DNA from: a virus
Strand: one strand, 5' to 3'
IMG/VR virus record: IMGVR_UViG_3300032249_001356
Coordinates: 1-35,052 of that record
Length of the DNA: 35,052 bases
Shown one piece after another: positions 6,934-11,797 of this stretch (position 1 is the stretch's first letter; every line of letters begins with the position of its first letter). The position numbers and the translations under genes were made by a program. The notes beneath the pieces were generated by a model that had not been told where the DNA came from, made no database searches, and saw only the letters and a program-made list of their open reading frames with translations.

Positions 6934-7376
6934 AGCTGGCTTTTGAAATTTTGACGAGGTTGAACTCTTATTGAGGTATCTTCGACTTTGTCCGTTTGCT
7001 CTAAAAGTGAGTACTCACCGCGAGTGATTGCTTGACTAAGTGCTACCAAGTAATTTTCAGTCACATCAAACACATGGAGTAGATCAGACAGTGTCTTCAT
7101 ATCCGCAGTTATGGTCGCCTCATTTTCTTCTCCATTGATTTGAATAGAGATGACCAGGTTGATTTTTCTTTCTTTAGGATTCGCACTCACTTGTTTGAGT
7201 TTACAGGTTTTTAAAATTGGCCGAATCACATCGCTGCGATCCGGCCTGGCGTTTCTGCCGGTGGTTTCTTGCTGGGGTTTAAAATGCCTGGGCGCGGGCA
7301 TACGGCTACAGCGTAGGGGACAGCTGCCCGTGCCACAGGCTACAATTCCTATGAGTAAAAATGACTTCCAACCCAT
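6930..7376 (-). CDS. Putative lipoprotein of unknown function
   Basis: 148 residues starting MGWKSFLL. The N-terminus fits a lipoprotein signal: a short basic start, hydrophobic core, then the lipobox-like IVAC with the cysteine at residue 14. A basic, Pro-rich linker follows, and a compact domain (about 65-125) with beta strands (KINLVISIQING) and helices (MKTLSDLLHVFDV). An upstream ATG at 7403 would add nine residues and weaken the signal. The stop overlaps the initiator gene start (ATGA). A lipoprotein at the head of an early operon could act in superinfection exclusion. It is also possible that the signal is fortuitous and the protein is cytoplasmic. Confidence 0.5.
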   Translation of the reverse strand: MGWKSFLLIGIVACGTGSCPLRCSRMPAPRHFKPQQETTGRNARPDRSDVIRPILKTCKLKQVSANPKERKINLVISIQINGEENEATITADMKTLSDLLHVFDVTENYLVALSQAITRGEYSLLEQTDKVEDTSIRVQPRQNFKSQL

Positions 7377-7403
7377 TTGCCAGGGTAGGGGATGTATAAT
7401 CAT

Positions 7404-7540
7404 GGCAAAACCATCCCACTACCGTATACTGCACATCGAGTACAGTTGGCAAAGATTTGTCAGTGCACCCGGAGGTGCATTCCAAAATGTTTCTCTGTGT
7501 AACCTACCAGGTAGCCAGGGGGGGAGAAAACAGGCTACCT
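7404..7540. promoter_or_regulatory. Control region of the replication operon with several inverted repeats
   Basis: No gene is seen. Perfect dyads include TGCACC with GGTGCA around 7464-7479 and GGTAGCC with GGCTACC around 7511-7539, plus CTACC with GGTAG just before. The minus-strand promoter must lie here because the left operon starts at 7376. The closest match to TAnnTTTG is AATCTTTG (minus strand, about 7450-7457). Its upstream TTTTG is about 25 nt away, longer than normal, with the TGCACC dyad inside the spacer, as expected for an operator. The promoter call is tentative. Confidence 0.4.
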
Positions 7541-7572
7541 ATTGCGCAATCAAAAAAATCGCACTATCTTTG
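7541..7572 (+). promoter_or_regulatory. Bacteroidota-type promoter on the plus strand
   Basis: ATTG (7541-7544), a 20-bp spacer and TATCTTTG (7565-7572) match the primary sigma factor consensus of Bacteroidota exactly. Transcription should start at about 7578-7580. No protein gene follows on this strand. The transcript would run into the terminator ending at 7656. Confidence 0.7.
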
Positions 7573-7577
7573 AACTA

Positions 7578-7656
7578 GCGTTGTTCATCTCCCCTCCCTG
7601 GGGCGTTGCACAGCATACACGATATTCCGGGCAAGCTTCACTTGCCCTTTTTTTTT
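7578..7656 (+). ncRNA. Candidate small RNA of about 75-80 nt
   Basis: A complete unit: perfect promoter ending at 7572, predicted start near 7578, and a strong terminator at 7629-7656. The predicted RNA has a 5' hairpin (CCCC at 7590-7593 pairing with GGGG), a linker of about 25 nt (GTTGCACAGCATACACGATA) and the terminator stem. No start codon with a useful frame is present. It lies opposite to all neighbours in a gene-free gap upstream of the replication operon. It could act as a phage regulatory RNA. The existence of the RNA is predicted from the signals, and its target is unknown. Confidence 0.55.
7629..7656 (+). terminator. Intrinsic terminator of the small RNA
   Basis: GGGCAAG (7629-7635) and CTTGCCC (7641-7647) form a perfect 7-bp stem with a 5-nt loop, followed directly by nine Ts (7648-7656). 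A second hairpin, TTTGCCC pairing with GGGCAAA (7654-7675), reuses the end of the T run and the same GGGCAA word. Confidence 0.85.
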
Positions 7657-7675
7657 GCCCATTTCTCAGGGCAAA

Positions 7676-7820
7676 GTCGCGGGAGTAAACCCACTTATTT
7701 TAGTGTTTCATAGTGCCGATCCTGGTTGCCACCTTCTGGCGATTCTTCTCGAGTAGTGAACCCGAAGATGAACCGCCAGCTCGATGACACAAAAGACAAA
7801 ATGATTCATACAAACGAGGC
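7676..7820. other. Gene-free stretch with a long imperfect hairpin
   Basis: CTGGCG (about 7735-7740) pairs with CGCCAG (about 7777-7782), and inner segments TCTTC and GAAGA can pair as well. A plus-strand frame of 28 codons starts around 7770 (MNRQLDDTKDK) but has no promoter and runs into the minus-strand terminator, so it is not called a gene. Otherwise nothing is recognised. Confidence 0.35.
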
Positions 7821-7846
7821 AAAAAAAGCAGGAGGTCGGAACCTCC
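7821..7846 (-). terminator. Intrinsic terminator downstream of the 148-residue gene
   Basis: GGAGGT (7831-7836) and ACCTCC (7841-7846) form a perfect stem with a 4-nt loop. On the minus strand it is followed by TGC and seven Ts (7821-7827). It ends transcription coming from the gene at 7960-8406. A second hairpin, GAGGGG with CCCCTC at about 7904-7925, lies just upstream in the same transcript. Confidence 0.8.
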
Positions 7847-7959
7847 CCGAATAGAGCATAGAAAGGTTTATCAAAAGAACGTAAAGCGATCAAACTTCTC
7901 GGTAAAGAGGGGGGAAGGCGACCCCTCCCCGCCACTTGCAAAAAAAAATAAACCCCAGA

Positions 7960-8406
7960 TTAATGAAATTCTTGCTCGAGGGCCGCTGCCCACTCACCAT
8001 CGTAGGTGGCAATGGCCTCAATCTGTATCAGTTTATCCCGCATACTGCGCGTAGTAGGGGAGTTGTGCTTCGGGATCAGGCTCGTCAACTTTGGGATGAT
8101 CACCTCCGTCAACCAAGGCTGGATGATTTCCAAGCGGCCTTCCGACTCGAACTTTTGTAGCTCTTCCTTGATGTCCCACCAGGTCTCATTGGCTACTGCA
8201 GGCATTGACTTGCCAACGTAGTTGTACTGGGTCACAACATCACCAATCAGCTTCTTGGCCGTGGCGCAAAACATCAGCTGGATCGGTGCCAGGTGATTGC
8301 TTTCTTCAGGCGTAGTAGCCTGGCCAATCAACTTGCCTTTGAATGTCAGGTACAATCCTGTATCCAGTCCGGGAAAAAGTGCTTTGGTTCGAGCTACAGT
8401 AAGCAT
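7960..8406 (-). CDS. Hypothetical protein, 148 residues
   Basis: A soluble protein starting MLTVARTKALFPG. The N-terminal third looks beta-rich (TGLYLTFKGKLIGQA) and the rest is helical and tryptophan-bearing (ETWWDIKEELQKFES, IIQPWLTEVIIPKL). It stands alone between the terminator after tRNA-fMet and the terminator at 7821-7846, so it probably has its own promoter, although no good TAnnTTTG box is seen upstream. No family is recognised. Its position in the early/regulatory region is the only hint to its role. Confidence 0.6.
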   Translation of the reverse strand: MLTVARTKALFPGLDTGLYLTFKGKLIGQATTPEESNHLAPIQLMFCATAKKLIGDVVTQYNYVGKSMPAVANETWWDIKEELQKFESEGRLEIIQPWLTEVIIPKLTSLIPKHNSPTTRSMRDKLIQIEAIATYDGEWAAALEQEFH

Positions 8407-8432
8407 ACACGGTTTGTTTTATTGGTATTGGT

Positions 8433-8488
8433 AAAAAAGGGCGTACAAGGGTATTGCATCTTTTTGCAGCACTGGCTTTGCACGCCCT
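8433..8488 (-). terminator. Terminator after tRNA-fMet
   Basis: AGGGCGT (8438-8444) pairs with ACGCCCT (8482-8488). The 37-nt loop holds a second small stem (TGCA with TGCA). Six Ts follow on the minus strand (8433-8438). It lies 70 nt past the tRNA 3' end and should end the HTH gene-tRNA transcript. The long loop lowers confidence. Confidence 0.6.
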
Positions 8489-8557
8489 GGCTCCTTTGCG
8501 TTGTGTCGGTAAGCCAATCTCGATCACCCAGCGAATTGAATACTATGAGAAAACTTG

Positions 8558-8630
8558 TTGCAACGATGGGACTTGAACCCACGACCTCCGGGTTATGAGC
8601 CCGGCGAGCTACCAACTGCTCTACGTTGCT
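8558..8630 (-). tRNA. tRNA-fMet (CAT), initiator type
   Basis: A full cloverleaf with anticodon CAT (8595-8597) and three marks of bacterial initiator tRNA. Bases 1 and 72 are unpaired (A and A). The D stem is GAGC/GCTC, giving the A11:U24 pair, whereas elongator tRNAs have the reverse GCTC/GAGC. The anticodon stem CCGGG/CCCGG supplies the three consecutive G:C pairs next to the loop (CTCATAA). The T arm is GTGGG, TTCAAGT, CCCAT. CCA is not encoded. It starts 13 nt after the HTH gene stop and is probably co-transcribed with it. An elongator or Ile-lysidine tRNA is unlikely given these identity elements. Confidence 0.85.
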
Positions 8631-8643
8631 TTCTATTCTTCTA

Positions 8644-8985
8644 TCATGCGCGCGCTGGGATCACCAGCGTACCCTTCTGAATTTTTCGCAATACTTCCAT
8701 CACTTCCTCTCGAGCGTACGTGTAGGGGCGCATGCACCCAAAGCGACTCAGCAAACCTTTCTCACGCAGCCACTGCAGGCGCAGCCGGTGGGTATTGCTC
8801 CTGGTGATGGGGATGCCCAAAAGGGTGCATACTTCATCGCCACTGAGCCATTGCGACATGGGCTTGGCCTCAGCTGGTCGGCCTACCTCATTGAGTACAG
8901 TGGCCACCAAAACCTTCAGCGACTGAAACTCTGTCCGCATCCGGGTTACTTCCTCCAGTAATGTTGCTTGTTGCTCTTGTGACAT
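8644..8985 (-). CDS. Excisionase-like helix-turn-helix protein
   Basis: 113 residues: an N-terminal helical segment (about 1-40, coiled-coil-like: LLEEVTRMRTEFQSLKVLVA), then a MerR/excisionase-type winged HTH (WLSGDEVCTLLGIP, about 45-59; LRLQWLREKGLLSRF, about 68-82; YTYAREEVMEVLRK). This arrangement is widespread in Bacteroidota mobile elements and prophages as a small DNA-binding or excision-directing factor. It lies between the tRNA elements and tRNA-fMet. Because only a fragment of the integrase remains nearby, this gene may be a leftover of the lysogeny module or may now regulate tRNA expression. The domain is clear and the role is inferred. Confidence 0.75.
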   Translation of the reverse strand: MSQEQQATLLEEVTRMRTEFQSLKVLVATVLNEVGRPAEAKPMSQWLSGDEVCTLLGIPITRSNTHRLRLQWLREKGLLSRFGCMRPYTYAREEVMEVLRKIQKGTLVIPARA

Positions 8986-9003
8986 TGTCGCTTTTTTTTG
9001 TTC

Positions 9004-9042
9004 AAAGTGGGGGGAAACAATTCATTCCCCCCCGCACACTTT
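9004..9042. promoter_or_regulatory. Long leader hairpin upstream of the HTH gene
   Basis: AAAGTG (9004-9009) pairs with CACTTT (9037-9042), and GGGGGAA pairs with TTCCCCC further in, with a small internal mismatch. The hairpin ends 19 nt before the HTH start codon, so it would fold in that mRNA leader and could influence translation. Confidence 0.45.
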
Positions 9043-9077
9043 CACATGAAAAAACTCTGCTCTAATTTACAAACTGG

Positions 9078-9128
9078 TGAGCAAGAGCGAGGATTCGAAC
9101 CTCATGATGCCTTTACATCTTCTTGCTA
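9078..9128 (-). other. tRNA-like element lacking D and anticodon arms
   Basis: On the minus strand AGCAAGA and TCTTGCT form a perfect 7-bp acceptor-like stem. Inside it lie one hairpin (GATG, loop TAAAGG, CATC) and a canonical T arm (GAGG, TTCGAAT, CCTC). ACCA follows the 3' side. Total length is only about 50 nt. The single hairpin resembles the variable arm of a class II tRNA (Leu/Ser/Tyr), so the element could be a deletion derivative of one. It could also be a free-standing mimic of the acceptor-T half. Confidence 0.45.
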
Positions 9129-9129
9129 T

Positions 9130-9225
9130 AAAAAATTGTGGTAGGGTTCCTCTGAATCCCGACTAACCGCGCGGCTTTACGCTGCGACTCACGGCGGTCA
9201 TCCCCTGGCCAAAGTCTGCTTTTTT
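9130..9225. other. Structured, gene-free segment between tRNA elements
   Basis: On the minus strand the segment shows a hairpin (GGG, bulged A, TTC, loop AGAG, GAACCC) followed 7 nt later by six Ts, which may be a weak terminator. It also holds the word GTAAAG in a short stem-loop (GC-A-GC, GC-C-GC), echoing the loop of the neighbouring tRNA-like element. No complete tRNA can be folded. It could be part of a larger RNA or a decayed tRNA. Confidence 0.25.
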
Positions 9226-9272
9226 TTAACCCCAAAAGCTTAAAAAGGGGGCGTTTCTCCTAGAGATGTGGT

Positions 9273-9295
9273 ACATTGACACATGTGATCAATGT
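9273..9295. promoter_or_regulatory. Operator-like dyad
   Basis: ACATTGA (9273-9279) and TCAATGT (9289-9295) flank the palindrome CACATGTG. The nested symmetry and 23-bp size resemble a protein-binding site rather than an RNA hairpin. It lies in the tRNA region. Which protein would bind is unknown; the HTH or Cro-like proteins are candidates. Confidence 0.35.
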
Positions 9296-9338
9296 GCGTC
9301 CCCTAGCAGTGCTTTAAACCATCCAATGGTTTTTTATG

Positions 9339-9411
9339 AGCAGAACCCAGGACTCGAACCCGGACAACGCGGCAGTTTTGACGCTGGATTAGCCATTTCT
9401 CCCAGTTCTGC
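9339..9411 (-). tRNA. tRNA-like gene with a defective anticodon arm (identity uncertain)
   Basis: Acceptor GCAGAAC/GTTCTGC is perfect, the D arm has GGA/TCC with the invariant GG in its loop, and the T arm is CCGGG, TTCGAGT, CCTGG. Length is a normal 73. The anticodon arm does not fold properly. The best stem (CAGCG with TGCCG) has one mismatch and one wobble and puts C at position 33 and AAA at the anticodon. An alternative 8-nt loop reads CAA after a U. The gene may be degenerate, may code for an unusual tRNA, or the contig may have an error here. Confidence 0.5.
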
Positions 9412-9527
9412 TTGAGCTTTCTAAGATTCCTCATCGAACTCCAGCTCGTAGTTACATCCAAAGTCCGTGCAGAGGCACTAAGGGCTAATTTTGACATTGC
9501 AAAATCCCTGTGCGTATCGTGTCCTTG

Positions 9528-9600
9528 AGCCGAATCTGGGACTCAAACCCAGCACCTCCCGCTTACAAAGCGGGCTACCACACCAGGTGGATTCTTCGGC
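9528..9600 (-). tRNA. tRNA-Thr (TGT)
   Basis: A good cloverleaf: acceptor GCCGAA with TTCGGC (position 7 mismatched G/A), D stem CCAC/GTGG, anticodon stem CCCGC/GCGGG with loop TTTGTAA giving anticodon TGT (9565-9567), and T arm CTGGG, TTTGAGT, CCCAG. It reads ACA and probably ACG threonine codons. CCA is not encoded. A terminator hairpin ends only 2 nt upstream of its 5' end. Confidence 0.85.
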
Positions 9601-9602
9601 TT

Positions 9603-9630
9603 AAAAAAAGAGCCCCGAACCGCAAGGCTC
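9603..9630 (-). terminator. Terminator or attenuator just upstream of tRNA-Thr
   Basis: GAGCC (9610-9614) pairs with GGCTC (9626-9630), with seven Ts on the minus strand (9603-9609). The T run stops 2 nt before the tRNA-Thr 5' end. Any tRNA transcript must read through it or be released by processing, so it may attenuate tRNA expression. Confidence 0.65.
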
Positions 9631-9640
9631 TCAATACTAA

Positions 9641-9668
9641 CAAATTAACTAAACCCTATAAGTAACAA
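9641..9668 (-). promoter_or_regulatory. Possible weak promoter for the tRNA unit
   Basis: On the minus strand TTG (9666-9668), 18 nt, then TAATTTG (9641-9647) resembles the Bacteroidota promoter with one base missing in the downstream element. It sits between the Cro terminator and the tRNA-Thr attenuator, where a tRNA promoter is needed. Confidence 0.3.
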
Positions 9669-9683
9669 TAAGTCCTCTCGAGT

Positions 9684-9713
9684 AAAAGACCTTGGCGCTA
9701 TGACACGCCAAGG
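9684..9713 (-). terminator. Terminator after the Cro-like gene
   Basis: CCTTGGCG (9690-9697) and CGCCAAGG (9706-9713) form a perfect 8-bp stem with an 8-nt loop, followed on the minus strand by TCTTTT. It ends the short transcript of the gene at 9775-10086. Confidence 0.75.
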
Positions 9714-9774
9714 GGCGAATAGAACACTGTAATACTTGACACCTAAAACTCTGAATCTCGAATGCTAATTTCGA

Positions 9775-10086
9775 TCAAACCCCAGAGGGTAGTAAGGACA
9801 AATCCTCTGCTTTTTGTTGTACACTGGTAAGTGATTTTACCCAGCGAGGGTTGCCTAATCCAAAGGACTGTGCTAGGTCTTCGGGCCTTTGCCCGACCAC
9901 GCTCGCCAGCAGAATCACTTCAATCGGATTCATCTTTACCAGTCGATCTTCCTCTACCTTCTCATTGATGAGCCAATTCCAGCGGTTGGACGTGATGTCC
10001 AACTTGTTAGGCATAGCTTCAAAATCTATGTCTGCCTCCGCCAAAAAAAGTTTTAGGCGAATCACTTTTGTATTTAGCTTTAGCAT
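9775..10086 (-). CDS. Cro-like / XRE-type regulatory protein
   Basis: 103 residues starting MLKLNTKVIRLKLF. The start at 10086 is supported by an upstream AGGAG at 5-nt spacing; a frame start 14 codons earlier lacks this. The helical pattern (VIRLKLFLAEADIDFEAMP, LDITSNRWNWLINEK, MNPIEVILLASVVG) fits an XRE/Cro-type HTH in which the recognition helix carries N-R-W-N-W. It is divergent from the repressor remnant across a 177-bp control region, the standard place of Cro, and is followed by its own terminator. The recognition sequence is not known. A different early regulator is the alternative. Confidence 0.6.
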   Translation of the reverse strand: MLKLNTKVIRLKLFLAEADIDFEAMPNKLDITSNRWNWLINEKVEEDRLVKMNPIEVILLASVVGQRPEDLAQSFGLGNPRWVKSLTSVQQKAEDLSLLPSGV

Positions 10087-10263
10087 TGCTCTCCTTTTTT
10101 TTTGGCAAAAATTTGCAACCCTAAACACATTTGTTATATTTGTGCTAGTTATTGCAAGTGTGGTTATTTATCAATCATGCAGTAAAAATATAAAGAGATC
10201 AGTATTTTGTCAAGCTTTACTTGATTTTTTTTACTGATGTGTTTATAATTTTATTTTAATTAC
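10087..10263. promoter_or_regulatory. Divergent repressor/Cro control region
   Basis: The AT-rich space between the divergent regulator genes holds the plus-strand promoter (10112-10142) and a dyad around 10104-10115 (GCAAA, 2 nt, TTTGC) that overlaps the promoter's upstream element, suitable for an operator. The word TTGCAA recurs nearby (about 10113 and 10152). No clear TAnnTTTG box was found for the minus strand. Confidence 0.5.
10112..10142 (+). promoter_or_regulatory. Bacteroidota-type promoter of the repressor remnant
   Basis: TTTG (10112-10115), a 19-bp spacer and TATATTTG (10135-10142) are an exact match to the Bacteroidota consensus. Predicted start near 10149, leaving a leader of about 115 nt before the GTG start at 10264. 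The promoter is intact although the gene it serves is truncated. Confidence 0.7.
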
Positions 10264-10575
10264 GTGTATGTGTCTGTAATTGATAGGATTACGGTTTTAG
10301 TAGAATTAGCAGGGAGCAAGACCAAATTTGCTCGAGTTGTTGATTTGAGTGTACAAACTGTAACCAACATGGTGAACAATAGTACCTCAGTTCGAAGTGA
10401 CACCCTTGAAGCAATATTGAAAGGCTATCCAAATCTCAGCGCCCGCTGGCTACTCACTGGCGAAGGCGAGATGTGGACTGAAGAGCATATACAATTTCCA
10501 ATTTCTACTGCTCGGCAGGCGCAAGCAAATTTGCTGGTGCCTGTACGAGGGAAGGGCCAAAGTGTTCTTTCGTAG
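10264..10575 (+). pseudogene. Truncated CI-like repressor (HTH part only)
   Basis: A 103-residue frame beginning at GTG with an XRE-type HTH (about residues 18-42: SKTKFARVVDLSVQTVTNMV) and the segment LSARWLLTGEGEMW that is typical of Bacteroidota phage repressors. Full-length relatives continue through NLLVPVR into a LexA/S24 peptidase domain. Here the match stops at ANLLVPVRGKG and the frame ends 8 codons later. The following DNA, in another frame, is the end of a tyrosine recombinase. Without the C-terminal domain it would lack dimerisation and RecA-triggered cleavage. It might still bind the operator weakly or act as a short dominant form. Promoter is intact. Confidence 0.75.
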
Positions 10576-10748
10576 CCACACACACGGCCAGGCGCAGCGC
10601 GGCCACGAATATGTACCTCCAGAACGTTTCATTGAAACTGATTGCTGACCTGGGCGGATGGTCCAGAATAGAAACCCTGAAGCTCTACCTGCGAGCCTCA
10701 GGGTTGGAGACGGCCATCATGGCCACTGACCTGGAGTTTTTTAAATAA
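10560..10748 (+). pseudogene. C-terminal fragment of a tyrosine recombinase (integrase)
   Basis: In the frame ending at TAA (10746-10748) the sequence reads CSFVATHTARRSAATNMYLQ, then NVSLKLIADLGGW and RIETLKLYLRASG. These are the last catalytic elements of a phage integrase: the HxxR box (HTARR, from 10581), the His/Trp position (W of LGGW) and the nucleophile Tyr (TAC at 10686-10688). The N-terminal DNA-binding domains and the first catalytic Arg are missing. The frame is shifted relative to the repressor remnant, so no fusion protein is made through the join. Its end overlaps the convergent connector gene by 8 nt. The remnant places the integrase originally downstream of the repressor on the same strand. 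Confidence 0.8.
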
Positions 10749-11790
10749 AGATGCCACCAATATGATCCTCCGATTCATAGATCGTATTCAAGTCCTGATC
10801 CTTCACGTATGCACCACTGGCCACAAAAAGCGGGTAATCGCCGTGATTTTTTTGCAAAAATGACAATAAATCAGCGCGCGCGGTACGGGCATTGTCCTCG
10901 CATGATGAGCGCAGCGCGGCGATGGCCTGCAACTGAAAGGGGTTTGTGATGCTTTTGCGGTCATCCATTCCATCTGTACTGGAGAGAACGCGGATCCCGT
11001 CGCCTTCAACCAGGATTGAGATATGAGGAATGGCTTCGAAAAGTCCCCACTCTGAAACAAATCGCTTAATCAGTGCAATGAGCTTGAGGTTATTGGCGCT
11101 CAGGTTGTTGGCAGCCAGCTGCGTTTTGATCTCGTTGTAAAGGTCTGCACCCAGCAAAGGGCACAAGTATTTTTCCTCAGATTTGAGGAGGTATTTACCC
11201 AGGGCCATGTAGGCGCGGCGACTGCTCTGGATGTTGATGTAATTGTCCAGGTCTTCGGTGCCTTCAAAGAAGGTGGATCCTTTCGCCTTATAGGCTTTGC
11301 TGGCCTTCCATGCATTGTAAAAGGTATTGCTCGCTTTGATCTGAGCTTCCATGTGGGCCAATGCAAGGTCCAGGAAGGTATCAGCTGATCGAAGAGCGTC
11401 CCAGCGCGCATTCTTGAAGGACCACTGGTTGGCCGGCGCAGCCGTACCCTCCGTCGCGTTGAGTTGTTGGATGCCCATGTCGGCCACACTTAAATTCAAG
11501 TGTGGAAATCCATCAAAAATAGCGTAATAAGCAATCGAATCCTGGAGGTGATTGATAAGATCTTTCTGTTCATCCGTTCCGGTACCGGATTCGTGAAGGT
11601 TGGCCAAGGCACCATACAAGTCAGCTGTCAGAAAAGGGATCACGTACTTAGTGGTTGCTTGCCGAATGAACGGCGACAAGGTATCCCAGCGCATATTGAA
11701 ATTAACTCCGGGATAGTGCTCCCGAAAATTGTAGTGGCCAACTACATCTCCACTCAGGCCTTCGCTCGTTTTTTTAAAAAGAAGTTTCAT
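10741..11790 (-). CDS. DUF6712-like head completion / connector protein
   Basis: 349 residues starting MKLLFKKTSEG; the ATG lies 6 nt after the terminase stop, preferred over one 8 codons upstream. The protein appears to contain two similar halves, each beginning with a phrase like RWDTLSPFIRQATTKYVIPFL or SRRAYMALGKYLLKSEEKYLCPLLGADLYNEI and ending in a helical bundle. This is the pattern of Bacteroidota phage DUF6712-type proteins that lie near terminase or capsid genes and are thought to act at the head-tail connector. Family assignment is from recollection of this pattern and should be treated as likely, not certain. It is the last late gene before the regulatory region and converges on the integrase remnant. 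Confidence 0.6.
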   Translation of the reverse strand: MKLLFKKTSEGLSGDVVGHYNFREHYPGVNFNMRWDTLSPFIRQATTKYVIPFLTADLYGALANLHESGTGTDEQKDLINHLQDSIAYYAIFDGFPHLNLSVADMGIQQLNATEGTAAPANQWSFKNARWDALRSADTFLDLALAHMEAQIKASNTFYNAWKASKAYKAKGSTFFEGTEDLDNYINIQSSRRAYMALGKYLLKSEEKYLCPLLGADLYNEIKTQLAANNLSANNLKLIALIKRFVSEWGLFEAIPHISILVEGDGIRVLSSTDGMDDRKSITNPFQLQAIAALRSSCEDNARTARADLLSFLQKNHGDYPLFVASGAYVKDQDLNTIYESEDHIGGIFI

Positions 11791-11797
11791 TGCTTCG

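Noticed and set aside
7708-7941. Minus-strand frame of 77 codons
   Set aside because: It spans the terminator at 7821-7846 and two other hairpins, has a composition unlike the neighbours and no spacing to an operon.
8394-8615. Minus-strand frame of 73 codons reading VARRAHNPEVVGSSPIVAT
   Set aside because: This is the well-known false translation of a tRNA gene, here tRNA-fMet.
9078-9225. tmRNA (ssrA) gene, suggested by a T arm with ACCA and distant structured sequence
   Set aside because: The partner of the 3' acceptor strand lies directly next to it, about 50 nt away. No tag reading frame ending in LAA and no alanine G3:U70 pair are present.
9303-9497. Minus-strand frame of 64 codons
   Set aside because: It overlaps the tRNA-like gene at 9339-9411 and has no family resemblance.
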